NCBI RefSeq assembly: GCF_021130785.1
Contig: NC_060210.1
Span: forward strand, 185,352,001 to 185,416,000
Direction: 5' to 3'
DNA length: 64,000 bases
Source: Homalodisca vitripennis
Taxonomy: Eukaryota; Arthropoda; Insecta; Hemiptera; Cicadellidae
Shown here: piece by piece, positions 50,801 through 62,733 of the stretch
Position numbering within the stretch: position 1 is the stretch's first letter
Layout: each line of letters starts with the position of its first letter
The notes under the pieces: generated by a model
The model's database searches: none
Seen by the model: only the letters and a program-made list of their open reading frames with translations
Told to the model about the DNA's origin: nothing
Position numbers and translations under genes: made by a program

Positions 50801-51789
50801 ATGATACGGGAATGTCAATTATCAACAAATTTTAAAAACATTTTACTTTATTTACACTGTAAACCGTGAGTTCACAATATTATTCACCAATTAAATGTAC
50901 TGACCTGGACATACTTTTTTTCTTACTGTGGGTATTTATCCGTCACATCAAAATTGCACATTTACTACCCTGATGACCATTCATACAAGTTGTACTTCAA
51001 CCCAATAAGACCCATCATTTCCAACACCACAAATGAGTATCGGAGCTAATCTCTCAGCACACCAACTCCATTATTGAATTCGTACGTTGGAAACTTTTAT
51101 TGCTAAAACAATGCTACTAACTAAATACAATAACTTTAAACAGTAAGCTAACAGTCTAAGCTAAGTTACATATAATCTCAATGAGAAAATTATTAAATAT
51201 ATTTAAATTATCTAACGTAATACTTGAGCACTTTCTTATTCGTTATGTTAAATACTGCTGTTTTTAGTGATTCTCATATTAAAAGTTGAATATTTTCAAA
51301 TATGACATTGTGTTGTGTATAATAAAACATATACCACCATACCCTTCTTCTATATCTTTTTGCTACATTACAACTCTTGTCTTGTTGCATGTTCAGTGCG
51401 GGTGAGAACTTTAGGTTCATATTAACCTAATGACCACGTGCGTGTACGTCACCTTTCAAGTAACATGAGATGGACGTTATAAGTAACACTGTTACGAGCT
51501 ATAATATGTTACTGTTGTTACCAGTTATAAAAGAATCACGGTTATATAAGGAACCTATTTCTGACGTGATGAGGAGATACATGAAGTTAGTTTTGGACTA
51601 AAAATAGATTTTCATTTGTATGTGTTTTCTATAAGTATAAAATTATTTTATTGCAGATTTAACAAAAATCGGTGATGTTGATCACTACTAGAACGGCAGT
51701 AGATTACATGTACATTCAGTTTTGCTTAGAGAGTCGCCACTGTCATACATGTGTATTTGTTTTCTTCTCCGTGTTTAGTTTCGCTGTTT
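50801..51789. other. Stretch without supported gene
   Basis: AT-rich, apparently single-copy within this window. I found no open frame with recognisable content and no repeat shared with the rest of the window. Confidence 0.5.
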
Positions 51790-52210
51790 AAAACAATACT
51801 TTTAGATTTTTCTGATCCAGAGATACTCAAATTGTCCAACCAAAATTTTAAGAGGCTGCTCAAAAAATTGCTGCAAATCTTCCAAATTCAGAACCTGATA
51901 ATAAATATATAGAATCTTGAAACTGTACATCGGCTGAATTAATGATAACGGAAATATTCAGACGTTCAAAGCTTAAAAGGAATCTATATTTCTCCTTTTT
52001 TAATGTTTAAGTTTTTTATTTTTAACCTCTTTAACTTATATGACGCCAAAGTTAATCAACAGAAAACAGAGTGTCAAACTGTGGATAAGTGCCAGTTAAA
52101 TAATAATGTTTTGTTTCGGCAGGCAATGTTTGTTTAAAAGTACTTAAGACAATGCATCTGTTTTTTTTTCGATTTACTAATAACAAGTCTTACACTATTC
52201 TACCATTTTA
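51790..52210 (+). repeat. Y-type repeat fragment
   Basis: Matches 7085-7460 (the 'tttctgatccaga' and 'cctgataataaatata' stretches, then 'gacgccaaagttaatc'), in the same orientation but more diverged. Confidence 0.65.
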
Positions 52211-52557
52211 ACTATTTACTTGAATGTAATAACTGAAAATGTTTAGAGTAAGAGGGCACGAGATGTCATTTAATAATAATAATAATAATATAACTTTAAC
52301 AACAACTTTAAATGGACATTAATAGTCTTACACGCAGAGAAGGCAAACTAACAAAGTGAGAGAATCAATGGGTAAAACATATAAATTGAACTAAACGGTA
52401 TCTTTAAAAAAATTGTTAAATCCGTCACATGAATGCATTATTATACTAATTAGGGATTTTTAATCCCGCCTTAATATCCCTATCTTGTTTGATGTGATGT
52501 ATCTATCCTCTGAGATCCATAGTTGGCAACTCTGAACAATCAATTGTAATATTCGAG

Positions 52558-52558
<1 letters not shown>

Positions 52559-52632
<74 letters not shown>
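52559..52632. repeat. (TG)n microsatellite
   Basis: Pure TG array of 74 bp, at the place where the first P block has a compound array of about 290 bp. Confidence 0.97.
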
Positions 52633-52634
<2 letters not shown>

Positions 52635-54229
52635 GCTAACGTGACTATTTTTCTCACTCACCTAGCAGTGCTGACAACCGTAGTTGTGTGTAGTTTTGTG
52701 TATATTTGTACATAGTAAGTCACTCAAATTATCGTTATTTCCCAATTTATCTCTTCTGATGGCAAAAAATAATATGTCAAACTTGCTTACAGGGAAGAAA
52801 AACAAGAACTGTAACGATATAACATATACCATTTATTGAACCCTGATACCCCTATGGATGGATTAAATATTACTAGTCATAAATAAATATAAATATATAA
52901 AAATATATTACATAGTATCTATATTACAGTACGTATATAATAAACACCTAATAATTAAAGACGATACAAGGTACATAAAAATTTACTTTCAGATGTTTTA
53001 AAAACCACGTTTATAGAATCAGGCCATATTCGGTAATGAATTAATGCAATATTGCGAGATAGGCAAATAAAAAAAAATTACCTACTGGCTACTAATTGTG
53101 ATACTTGGATTAAATAGTGAATATTAGGTAAGATATAAGCTGCAAATCAACAACCAGATAAGGATTATTGACTGCAACTTTCAAAATATCCGCTTTAAGC
53201 AGGAACTTGAGAGGCTAAGTTGAACATGGTGATGTTATTTTTTATAACCCACCAGTGTTGAGTAAGTAGACGGAACTGTATAAAATACTTTTAAATTTAT
53301 TACTTTGTTTGTATTTATATTATACGTTACACATGATATATATTTATAGGAATACGTATTTTTATTTATTTATGGTTTACGCAATATAAAATATTTATAT
53401 AACTTCATTTTAAGTACCAATATAATTAATCGCGTCAGACCAATAACACAACTACAAAGCGCATCCTACCTTATGAAGTGTGTACTAACTCTGCCACGAA
53501 CCTAGCGATGAAGAGCTGAACTAGCATTAGAGTTGATACCCAATATAACAACGATCAACAACAATTATTCATTAACATTAGTTATTGTGTAATTTCTAAT
53601 ATTATTGCAATACTTAAAATGGGTTAATGATGATGGTAAACGAAACAGAATTTAATAATTTATTAAATTAGTAATCTAGCATATTTATTTTATTAATTTG
53701 TCATATTGTATGAATTAGATAAATAGCTAATTATTATATTATACAAATATAATATAAATCATTTGCTACTTTCATAGTAAAATTATCAAATCACATCATA
53801 TTACTTATCCTTTATTTTGAATATCCACCTTATATTGAAATACTGAAAAAACGACCAAAAATTCGTTTACAAAGCATTTGAACGAATATAATTGTATTAT
53901 TACTGAAAACATCAATTTCACTAAATAATCAAGTGTTGAAGAATAATTCTCTATCTTTTCAATTGACACATTGAAACAATAGAGCAAAATTACTCGCTAT
54001 TGGTACACTTAAAATAATGAACTTTTACTTTTTAAAATAAAGTGAACAACTTATTTCTATAAATAGTATTCATTTAGTAAAAACTGTATGGTTTAATTTT
54101 ATATCGACGTTGGCTGCATTTACACCACTACAAAAAAACACATTATGATAATCGATAAAGTTTCATAAAAAAAGGTTTTGTGAAAATACTTATAGTTAAA
54201 AATTAAGTAAGAAATTTGTCTAGTTTAAT

Positions 54230-54597
54230 CTTGTTGCAACAGTTGATTTTTATAAAAGATAGAATAAAACTAGTATTTTTTTATAAATTTGGAATCTATA
54301 AAAACTATTTGAAAAGTTATTTTAAATTTATACCAAATGGATTTTTTGTCTTCAACATGATTTGATGAGCTTCATGTGCTTTCATTTTAATGTTTTGTAA
54401 TTTTCATCAGGGCATGGTGGTGGTTGGTGTGTTCCTTTCAATGTAAAACACTCCTCAATTTTGTCCTGTTTGTGTTTTAGACAATGTTTTGACAATGATT
54501 TATCTTCATGTTTATGGAAAATATCAAACCTATGCCCTGCCATACGGGTTCTTGAACGGTTAGATGTTTGGCCAATATATTGTTGGCGCTAAACTTG
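54230..54597 (-). pseudogene. Penelope-like GIY-YIG endonuclease fragment, second copy
   Basis: The minus-strand frame reads QQYIGQTSNRSRTRMAGHRFDIF and then HKHEDKSLSKHCLKHKQDKIEEC before degenerating. It is homologous to 26137-26502. The GHR and the His of HCLKH agree better with the family's conserved pattern than the first copy does. The 3' part has lost the open frame. It is truncated at the same point as the first copy, so truncation predates the segmental duplication. Confidence 0.7.
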
Positions 54598-56215
54598 CAA
54601 TTAATTTAGTATATTAGATTTTTATAATTACAGTCAATGTTGCTAATTACAGGATAGGTCATTCCAGTATTATTGCTATTGTAATTTTTATAATAAAATT
54701 AATTTAGTGTAGACAATTATTTGTTTTATACTATATATAAAATTGATTGACTCCTGATACTGCATTATATAAAGTTTATGTTTACGTCTCTTTTAGTGAC
54801 TATCGATTGAAAATATATGTACACATATATAATATAATAACTAAATACGGTACAAGGTATAAAACAAGTTACTAAGTTTCAGATTACTTCAACTCCGGGT
54901 TTTAGAAGTTTAAATAACCATCTTTATAGTAACTGGCCATATTGGATAATGGATTAACGTTTAAACGATAGTGATAAGTTATATAGGCAAATGCAAATAA
55001 AATGTACCTACTGGCTACTAAATGTGATATACTTGTATTAAATAGTAAATATTAGGTAAGATATAAGCTGCAAATCAACAATCCTGTAAGGATGATTGAC
55101 TGCAACTTTCAAAATATTCAAATAGGGAATTCGACCAAGCAGCTTCAGTTAAACATCTGTCTGTTATTGTTTATTAACCATCAGTGTTAAATTAGTAGAC
55201 GAGACTGAATAAAATACTTTTACATGTATTCTTTGTTTGTATTTATATTATACGTTTCATATGATATATTTATAAGAATAAGTATTTTAATTTGTGTACG
55301 TTTTACGCAGTTCAAAATCTCTATATAACTTCATTTTAAGTACCAATAATTAATTGCTAAATACCAACAAAACTACAACAAGGCGCATTCTACCATATGC
55401 AGACTGAACTAACTAGGCCACAAACCAGGCGGAGAAGAGCTGAACTACTATTAGACTTGATATCCAATTTAACAATAGTAACCAATTACACGTGAAAATT
55501 AGTTATTAGATCATTTTTGCTATTATTTAAACATTTAAACGGGATTAATTATTATGGTAAACGAAACAGAGTTTAATAATTTATTATAAAGTAATCTAGC
55601 ATATTTATTTTATTAATTTGTCATATTTCACGAATTAGAAAAATAGCTAGTTATTATACTATATAAATATAGCATATATCATTTGCCACTTGTATAGTAA
55701 AATTTTAAATTGACATAATATTAGTTATTCCTCAAGATAAATAGCTTTTTATTTTTATATTTTACCACTATAGAAATCATATTATGTAACTTTCAGTAGT
55801 ATAACTATCAATTCATATTATATTATTCATTTCTCAATTATAACATCTAACTTATATTGAAGTACTAAAACAACTTAACCAACCTACAATTCGTGTATAA
55901 AGCAATTGTAAGAATGTAATTTTATTATTACTTAAAACATCAATTTTCATAAACGATAAAGTATTTAAGAATAATTCATTCTGTATCTTTTCATTTAACA
56001 CACTGAAACAATGGAACAAAATTATTTGCTATTGATACACGTAATAATAATGAAATTTTTACTTTTTTTGGAAAAAATGAGCTTATTGCCATAAATAGTT
56101 TTACACGACAAGAGCCAACTTATAAAACACATTATGAAAATCAATAATTAATGGATTAATTTATTACTCTTGAAGCAATAATTACACACCCATTAAACTA
56201 TTTCCAATATGATTT

Positions 56216-56384
56216 TTTTATTATTATTATTATGTCCTTGTTATCATTATTATGATGACATTAAAATATCCAAAAACAAAATATATTTATCTTTCGTCAA
56301 TTTATTCTTGTGTACGTTCATTAATTATAACAATAGTTACTAACCAATCGATCTGACGCGTTTCTGTCACACTTTGGGGCTGCA
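56216..56384. other. AT-rich spacer
   Basis: ATT-rich simple sequence at the end of the P block; nothing recognised. Confidence 0.5.
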
Positions 56385-56395
56385 GGTTTTGAATT

Positions 56396-56512
56396 TAATT
56401 GTGTTCGTTTCTTAGGTATGCATATAGATCCTAACTTTAACTGGATCACTACAGAAACAATTACCCTTGGAAAGAATTGGCTAAAATTTATGTACTTGGA
56501 CATAGAAAACTA
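56396..56512 (+). pseudogene. Possible LINE reverse transcriptase fragment
   Basis: One frame reads VRFLGMHIDPNFNW followed by about 25 further codons to a TAG. This resembles the (K)FLG(I/V).(I/L)D..L.W block that follows the RT active site in jockey/CR1-like LINEs. The fragment is short and lacks other RT motifs, so the call is tentative. Confidence 0.4.
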
Positions 56513-57704
56513 GAAATGTGAAAATATGAAATATTGATGAAACACATTTAATGTTTTTGTTGGCGTATATTGTGAGTTCGTAGACATTGTGGGAGATACT
56601 CGTATACAATTTGCTTAGTACATGTTGGTTTATTCAACTTCACAGTTCTTGTACTTTGCCCACTTATTTATTAGCTTTCTCAAATGTAAACTTTGTCAAC
56701 ACGAGTTTGTAAGTGTGTATTGACTCGCTTGCGCGTCCGATCAAACAGACTAATTGTTATATATTATTTTTTACAACATTAGAATAAAAAAATTACACTA
56801 TTCTTTCTATACAATTTAATAAAAAAGGCTTTTACCAAATGTTCCTATTAACCACATTTGTTTTGAAAATTAAAAATTATTTCACTAATACGTGTGTGTG
56901 TATGTGTGTTTGCCTTTGTGTGTTCGTGTGTTTTATTACTTATAATTATAAAGTATAAGTCATTATCTTAAAAATATTTCTTTAACAAAGAATAATGTAT
57001 CTCTAATATAGTATTAAAGGCTTACACCATGTTACCAAAAGTTTTTACAGTAAAAAGGATGATTTTGTGTATTATTCTATATTAATTGATTTTCCTATAT
57101 CAAGTGTTTTATTTAAACATTATAATAATATATGGTTTCTCAATCATATGCTGTTACATTAATTACAGATTTTTATAGACCCCAGAATATTATAATTGCA
57201 AATCCCAACATAAAAACCATTTACGACTTCACCTAGAATCTGCAGCTCTTAACCAAACACACTGAAATAATACAAACCTAAAATGTGTCTACTTCCCTTT
57301 CAAAATTATTTATTACACTATAAGTGTATTAATTGAAAAGCAAAGGCCTTCAACTTTAGGTTTTTTCCTCACTCGCCTAAACTAGTTTAGTAGCCACTGG
57401 AACCGTTGCAGTTATTCAATCAAATATTAGAGGAATTGGAGGAAAATTCAAGTTATCTCACACATACTAATAAAATAGTTTAACTGTCCGAGTTTAAATG
57501 TGAAATATTTATATGAAATTAACAAACGTTGTTATTCAATACATTTAATTTAAATTTACGGTCTAGTAAATTCAAATTATAGAGGGGTATAATTAACACA
57601 TGTAGGTTGAATTGAATAATTCAGATTTAATTCAAGATTAAAAACTTTTTAGTCTACTAAAAATCCAAATATATTTGTACTCACTATAATTTGGGACTGG
57701 AACA

Positions 57705-59660
57705 GAAGTTATGACTCGAGAAGAGGTTGTGACTGGAGTGAAGGTTGTGTCTGGAGTGCAGGTTGTGACTGGAATAGACGCCGTTACTGGAATAGACGCC
57801 GTGACTGGAATAGAGGCCGTGACTGGAATAGAGGCCGTGACTGGAATACAGGCCGTGACTGGAATAGAGGCCGTGACTGGAATACAGGCCGTGACTGGAA
57901 TACAGGCCGTGACTGGAATACAACCCGTGACTGGAATACAGGCCGTGACTGGAATACAGGCCGTGACTGGAATACAGGCCGTGACTGGAATACAGGCCGT
58001 GACTGGAATACAGGCCGTGACTGGAATACAGGCCGTGACTGGAATAAAGGCCATGACTGTAATAGAGGCTGTGACTGGAATATAGGCCGTGACTGGAATA
58101 GACCCTGTGACTGGAATAGAGGCCGTGACTGGAATAGACGCCATGACTGGAGGGGAGGTTGTGACTTGAGTATAAACTGAGTAGAGTTAGAGGTTGTGAC
58201 TGAAGTGGAGGTTATGTATGGAGAGGAGGTTGCGTCTGGAGTGGAGGTCGTGTCTGGAGTGGAGGTTGTGACTGGAATAGAGGTTGTAACTGGAGTGGAG
58301 ATTGTGTCTGAAGTAGAGGTTGTGTCTGGAGTAGAGGTTGTGACTGGACTAGAGGCCGTGACTGGACTAGAGGCCGTGACTGGAATAGATGTTGTGACTG
58401 GACTAGAGGCCGTGACTGGACTAGAGGCCGTCACTGGAATAGAGGCTGTGACTGGAGTGGAGGTTATGTATGGAGAGGAGGTTGCGTCTGGAATGGAGGT
58501 CGTGTATGGAGTGGAGGTTGTGTCTGGAATAGAGGTTGTAACTGGAGTAGAGGTTGTGTCTGGAGTAGAGGTTGTGACTGGACTAGAGGCCGTGACTGGA
58601 CTAGAGGCCGTGACTGGAATAGATGTTGTGACTGGACTAGAGGCCGTGACTGGACTAGAGGCCGTGACTGGACTAAAGGCCGTGAATGGAATAGAGGCCG
58701 TGACCGTAATAGAGGCTGTGACTGGAGTGGAGGTTATGTATGGAGAGGAGGTTGCGTCTGGAATGGAGGTCGTGTATGGAGTGGAGGTTGTGTCTGGTAT
58801 AGAGGTTGTATCTGGAGTAGAGGTTGTGTCTGGAGTAGAGGTTGTGACTGGACTAGAGGCCGTGACTGGACTAGAGGCCGTGACCGTAATAGAGGCTGTG
58901 ACTGGAGTGGAGGTTATGTATGGAGAGGAGGTTGCGTCTGGAATAGAGGTCGTGTATGGAGTGGAGGTTGTGTCTGGAATAGAGGTTGTAACTGGAGTGG
59001 AGATTGTGTCTGGAGTAGAGATTGTGTCTGGAGTAGAGGTTGTGACTGGACTAGAGGCCGTGACTGGACTAGAGGCCGTGACTGGACTAGAGGCCGTGAC
59101 TGGAATAGATGTTGTGACTGGACTAGAGGCCGTGACTGGACTAAAGGCCGTGACTGGACTAAAGGCCGTGAATGGAATGTATGGAGTGGAGGTTATGTAT
59201 GGAGAGGAGGTTGCGTCTGGAGTGGAGGTCGTGTCTGGAGTGGAGGTTGTGTCTGGAATAGAGGTTGTAACTGGAGTGGAGATTGTGTCTGGAGTAGAGG
59301 TTGTGTCTGGAGTAGAGCTTGTGACTGGACTAGAGGCCGTAACTGGACTAGAGGCCGTGACTGGAGTAGAGGTTGTGACTGGACTAGAGGCCGTGACTGG
59401 ACTAGAGGCCGTGACTGGACTAAAGGCCGTGACTGGAATAGAGGCTGTGACTGGAGTGGAGGCTGTGACTGGAATAGAGGCCGTGACTGGACTAGAGGCC
59501 GTGACTGGACTAGAGGCCGTGACTGGAGTAGAGGTTGTGACTGGACTAGAGGCTGTGACTGGACTAGAGGCCGTGACTGGACTAGAGGCCGTGACTGGAC
59601 TAAAGGCCGTGACTGGAATAGAGGCTGTGACTGGAGTGGAGGTAGTGACTTGTGTATCAA
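57705..59660 (-). repeat. 18-bp coding minisatellite
   Basis: About 110 units of an 18-bp repeat, consensus on the minus strand CCAGTCACGGCCTCTATT, in two arrays separated by a partial copy of the gene's tail junction at about 58150-58200. The 57720-58140 array is very homogeneous. The 58200-59660 array has higher-order units marked by 'gttatgtatggagaggagg' at about 58211, 58464, 58732, 58912 and 59192, spaced by multiples of 18. All three minus-strand frames and at least one plus-strand frame stay open, so the long plus-strand ORFs here are shadows. Confidence 0.93.
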
Positions 59661-60600
59661 CTGAGTGAGGCACAGGAGTTGTATTCAAGATTGTCTGTTC
59701 CAGTTTATGAAAGCAAGCAATTTCTTCCTTAATTTTTAAGAGAGTACCTCTTATATCATCTACTTTATGCTTAATTTTTTCTTGCTCCTTTATCAAATTA
59801 TTCTTTTCCAATTCTAACTCTGATATTCTAACACTCAATTCCGTAATCTGCGTTTTTGTTTTCTTCTCAGTTTCTCTCGCGAGTTCTTCATCTCCTATGT
59901 TTCTCTCAAGTAATTTTAATAAATTATCAATTTTAAGTTCGTATAATGGAGTCAATTGATCCAATTTCAATTTTAGTTCTTTCTGTACAGACTGTAAGTA
60001 GGTCAATTTTGACTTAGATTGATTCAATCTGTTTTGAAGCAAAAAGACCATTTGCAGGTCGTCGTCCGACACGTCTTCATCGTCCAACACGTCTTCATCG
60101 TCCGACACGTCTTCATCATCCGACACGTCTTCATCTTCGTCTGGCTGCTCAACTAGCAACACTTGGAACTGCATACATTTCTCAGAATAACCGTGTCCTA
60201 TTCTCCAGTTATACACTTCTATGTCTTGATTCATAAACATGATGCCCAAATTTCTTACTTCTATCCAGTGTTGAAGTTCTTTAATTTCTGTATCGAGAAG
60301 CTTTTTCTTTTCTATGAGGTCCGTCAGAACTACGTATTGTTTTTTGATTTTCACTATCTTCTTTAGAACTTCCTCTGAGACAATTGCATTTTGAATCTCC
60401 AATTCTGTCACATTCTTTTTAAAGGACCATTCAAGATTAGAAATGTTTTGTCGGACATATATATTTTCCTTCGTAACATTCACAATTGCTTCATGAAGTC
60501 TATTGAGTTGCCGTTCTAATTCGTCAATATCAAGGCTTTTTGCAGACGCACAGTTTACATAACAACCGCACAGAAAAAGCAGCACAGTCTGGGTAATCAT
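57784..60600 (-). CDS. Predicted secreted coiled-coil protein with long mucin-like repeat tail
   Basis: A 938-residue frame, start ATG at 60598-60600, with an in-frame TGA just upstream that fixes the start. Residues 1-20 are a signal peptide; about 21-125 a coiled coil with several N-x-(S/T) sites; 153-182 an acidic DED-VSDD repeat; 183-306 a second coiled coil. From about 310 the tail is made of six-residue repeats such as SPVTAS, TPDTTS and SIPVTT, rich in Ser/Thr/Pro and so a candidate for heavy O-glycosylation. Relative to the paralogues, a net 4-bp gain at about 59665-59685 moved the tail into this mucin frame. At about residue 805 a second copy of the junction puts it back into the Q-S-R-P-x-F frame, which then ends at a TAA caused by one base change in a repeat. 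The last 130 residues and the true C terminus are therefore uncertain. Function unknown. Confidence 0.78.
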   Translation of the reverse strand: MITQTVLLFLCGCYVNCASAKSLDIDELERQLNRLHEAIVNVTKENIYVRQNISNLEWSFKKNVTELEIQNAIVSEEVLKKIVKIKKQYVVLTDLIEKKKLLDTEIKELQHWIEVRNLGIMFMNQDIEVYNWRIGHGYSEKCMQFQVLLVEQPDEDEDVSDDEDVSDDEDVLDDEDVSDDDLQMVFLLQNRLNQSKSKLTYLQSVQKELKLKLDQLTPLYELKIDNLLKLLERNIGDEELARETEKKTKTQITELSVRISELELEKNNLIKEQEKIKHKVDDIRGTLLKIKEEIACFHKLEQTILNTTPVPHSVDTQVTTSTPVTASIPVTAFSPVTASSPVTASSPVTASSPVTTSTPVTASSPVTASSPVTASIPVTASTPVTASIPVTAFSPVTASSPVTASSPVTTSTPVTASSPVTASSPVTSSTPDTTSTPDTISTPVTTSIPDTTSTPDTTSTPDATSSPYITSTPYIPFTAFSPVTAFSPVTASSPVTTSIPVTASSPVTASSPVTASSPVTTSTPDTISTPDTISTPVTTSIPDTTSTPYTTSIPDATSSPYITSTPVTASITVTASSPVTASSPVTTSTPDTTSTPDTTSIPDTTSTPYTTSIPDATSSPYITSTPVTASITVTASIPFTAFSPVTASSPVTASSPVTTSIPVTASSPVTASSPVTTSTPDTTSTPVTTSIPDTTSTPYTTSIPDATSSPYITSTPVTASIPVTASSPVTASSPVTTSIPVTASSPVTASSPVTTSTPDTTSTSDTISTPVTTSIPVTTSTPDTTSTPDATSSPYITSTSVTTSNSTQFILKSQPPLQSWRLFQSRPLFQSQGLFQSRPIFQSQPLLQSWPLFQSRPVFQSRPVFQSRPVFQSRPVFQSRPVFQSRPVFQSRVVFQSRPVFQSRPVFQSRPLFQSRPVFQSRPLFQSRPLFQSRRLFQ

Positions 60601-61020
60601 CGTGGATCAATTTCTAGCAGTGGAAAGAAAAGACCAGTGAGAGCTTTTTTAAACACTGCACGGCAATCAAAATTTATGAAGCGATCATTCATCAACCTTT
60701 TAGAACCACTACTGGTGTAACTGAAATGTCTTAGCTTTATAACAAAATAAATGTATCACAATAACATAAAACACTTCTATAACAATATAGCTAACACAAT
60801 GAAACTTATAAAACTGAGGTATTTTACTTTAATAATAAAAAAAATCATGTTTGAAGCCGTAATGGTTGTTCGATGGCGATTCTAACTACCCTCATCAATA
60901 GATACTTAGCTTCACAGTTTTGTTTATAAGGTGGAAATAAGTAAACGTTAACTATGTTGTTCACGTTAATTTACGTTTGCAATTTTACATTCACACTATT
61001 TAATTTACCGTGAATGAATA
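60601..61020 (-). promoter_or_regulatory. Conserved 5' flank of the repeat-tailed gene
   Basis: Diverged counterpart of 16197-16543 and 40927-41270, including the CCTTATAA box (about 60923-60930 on the plus strand reads TTATAAGG) and the leader around 'cataaattttgattgccgtg'. It has a small extra segment near 60715-60760. Confidence 0.4.
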
Positions 61021-61060
61021 AGTTAAACTACGTTGTAAGCATTACAATGATTAAATCGAG

Positions 61061-62720
61061 CTTTAATTAACAAGGTAGAAGTACACCACACCATGTGGAA
61101 CAGACTTCACTGAGGTTGCATACATCATTAAAAATATATAGCTCATTTCATTCTCTACATGTCCCGTGGCTAGACAGACAGACAATCACACAAAAGATAA
61201 GTTGACACGAAAATGAGGCATAATGGAACTTATTCTTGTGGAAATGAAGTTTGCAACATTTAAAGTCAACATATAAAATCGTTCTCAACATATCTCGCCA
61301 CATGATACATTCAAATTTTAGATCAATGAATTGGGTTTCATATCAATGTTTCCATCATTTAAATTTAACCACCGCCACATTAAAACGTTAGAGTTTTTTA
61401 TGGGTGTATTGAGTTTCTTAACAAATTGATTTATTATGGTATTTTCTCATTGCTACCATGGATACCCTTAAGGCAAATGTAAAAATATTCACTAAAGCTC
61501 AGCAAATCACATGGAGTGACATACACCATGTTCAAGCTGTGTTCCTCATGCATTAATGAAGTTTCATGCACAAATTTAGGTCTATAGTTCATTTTGCTTT
61601 CGAAATATCATGCAGGCAGATAGGCAGACATGAAATTTTTCCAACCTCTTAAGTGACAGTCTTCTCTAAAGCTTAGCCAATAACTAAAGGCTCATAGCAG
61701 TATTGCTGTTTTATTGTTATAAAATTAACTTAAATACAAGACAATTATAATCATATTAATCTTGTTAGTTAAATATTAATACTGTACATATATTGTGAAA
61801 GAATCACAAGAGTGCTCGGTAAGCAATAGTAAACAATTTTTGTGTAACTATTGCTGTCATTGTTTATTTTACCTTGAGTGCTTAAGGTTTATATTCGCAT
61901 ATTTATGTGTTAAGGCGTTTTTGCTCAATTAAAAACTAAATGTGACTGCAGTGTTATTAAATATCTATCTAGAATTTAATCTAATAGACAAGAATGTAGC
62001 AAGGAAAAAAATGGGGAACCAGACAACTGATATTTTCTTGCAGTGGGCAGACTAAGGCCCCATTTTGTTCCTTAAAAGGTTCTTAGCCGTTTCTTTGTTG
62101 ACAGCGATCTTTCAGCAGTACATGACACTAATACTGAATCATTTAAATAATAATGATTTACTAAAAAAATTACTCGTTTACCAAAAAAGTAATTGAAAAT
62201 TTGGGGGGGCGGTCCGGATGGACTCCTGGGACTCCCTCGCTGGCTATGTCCTTGAACCATAAACCATATCTGACCTGAGAACTGACAAACTGCATTATTA
62301 TTGCATCTGTGATTTCTGTTCACAGATTTTAGTAAGTACTTCTGTCGAAATCTATTGCATATTTAATTTTGAATCTGTGATTTGATGTGGTAATTTTTAC
62401 GTATTCTGATGTTTTCTGTTTTTAATGTGTTGACTCACTCGAGCAACATTACTTGATTTTAATTCATATTGTTGCAGAAAATAAAGTTATCAACAAGTCA
62501 TGTAAACTTAATTGGGTAAAATAAACTTACCACCCAATGAAAAGAATGAATTTTGGTTATGAGAACCGTGAAATAAGATTTTAGAGGCTAGATTAAGAAG
62601 GACCACTTCACACTAGGCAGTAAAGACGCTGGAGCACACTGATTTTAACAAGAGTTCACCAGGTTACACATAATGAGTTTATGAACAGTGCATATTCAAA
62701 TAAAGTGCAGAAAATAAACA
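61061..62720. other. Stretch without supported gene
   Basis: AT-rich. A short GC-rich patch at about 62199-62255 (GGGGGGGCGGTCC...CCTCGCTGGC) looks like a terminal fragment of a DNA transposon of the same general kind as the hAT ends, but no second end was found. The 83-codon minus-strand frame over it is not credible as a gene. Confidence 0.45.
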
Positions 62721-62733
62721 GTGACCTTTGTTT

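Larger units (their letters stand above)
52440..56215 (-). repeat. P block, copy 2: two tandem units
   Basis: Homologous to 24125-29400 but with one tandem unit fewer. The unit at about 54590-56215 starts like the middle unit of copy 1 (for example the 'gggaattcgaccaagcagc' stretch at about 55124) and ends like the third one (the 'ttagacttgatatccaatttaac' stretch at about 55452). It is therefore a mosaic of the two. Confidence 0.78.
56985..61060 (-). repeat. G block, inverted third copy
   Basis: Reverse complement of roughly 15980-18250 and 40700-42950, more diverged than copies A and B are from each other. It includes the downstream flank (57000-57640), the gene (57784-60600) and the conserved 5' flank (60601-61020). 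Confidence 0.82.

Noticed and set aside
57638..58144. Alternative 168-codon minus-strand ORF (IPVTACIPVTA repeats) as a separate gene
   Set aside because: It is another frame of the terminal minisatellite array of the 57784-60600 gene and has no start context of its own. It may represent the true C-terminal frame if the assembly has a small indel.
58196..59668. 490-codon plus-strand ORF (GVEVVTGLEAV repeats) and smaller plus-strand ORFs at 57711-58085
   Set aside because: These are the antisense reading of the 18-bp minisatellite inside the minus-strand gene. An 18-bp unit without stops in that frame gives a long ORF automatically.
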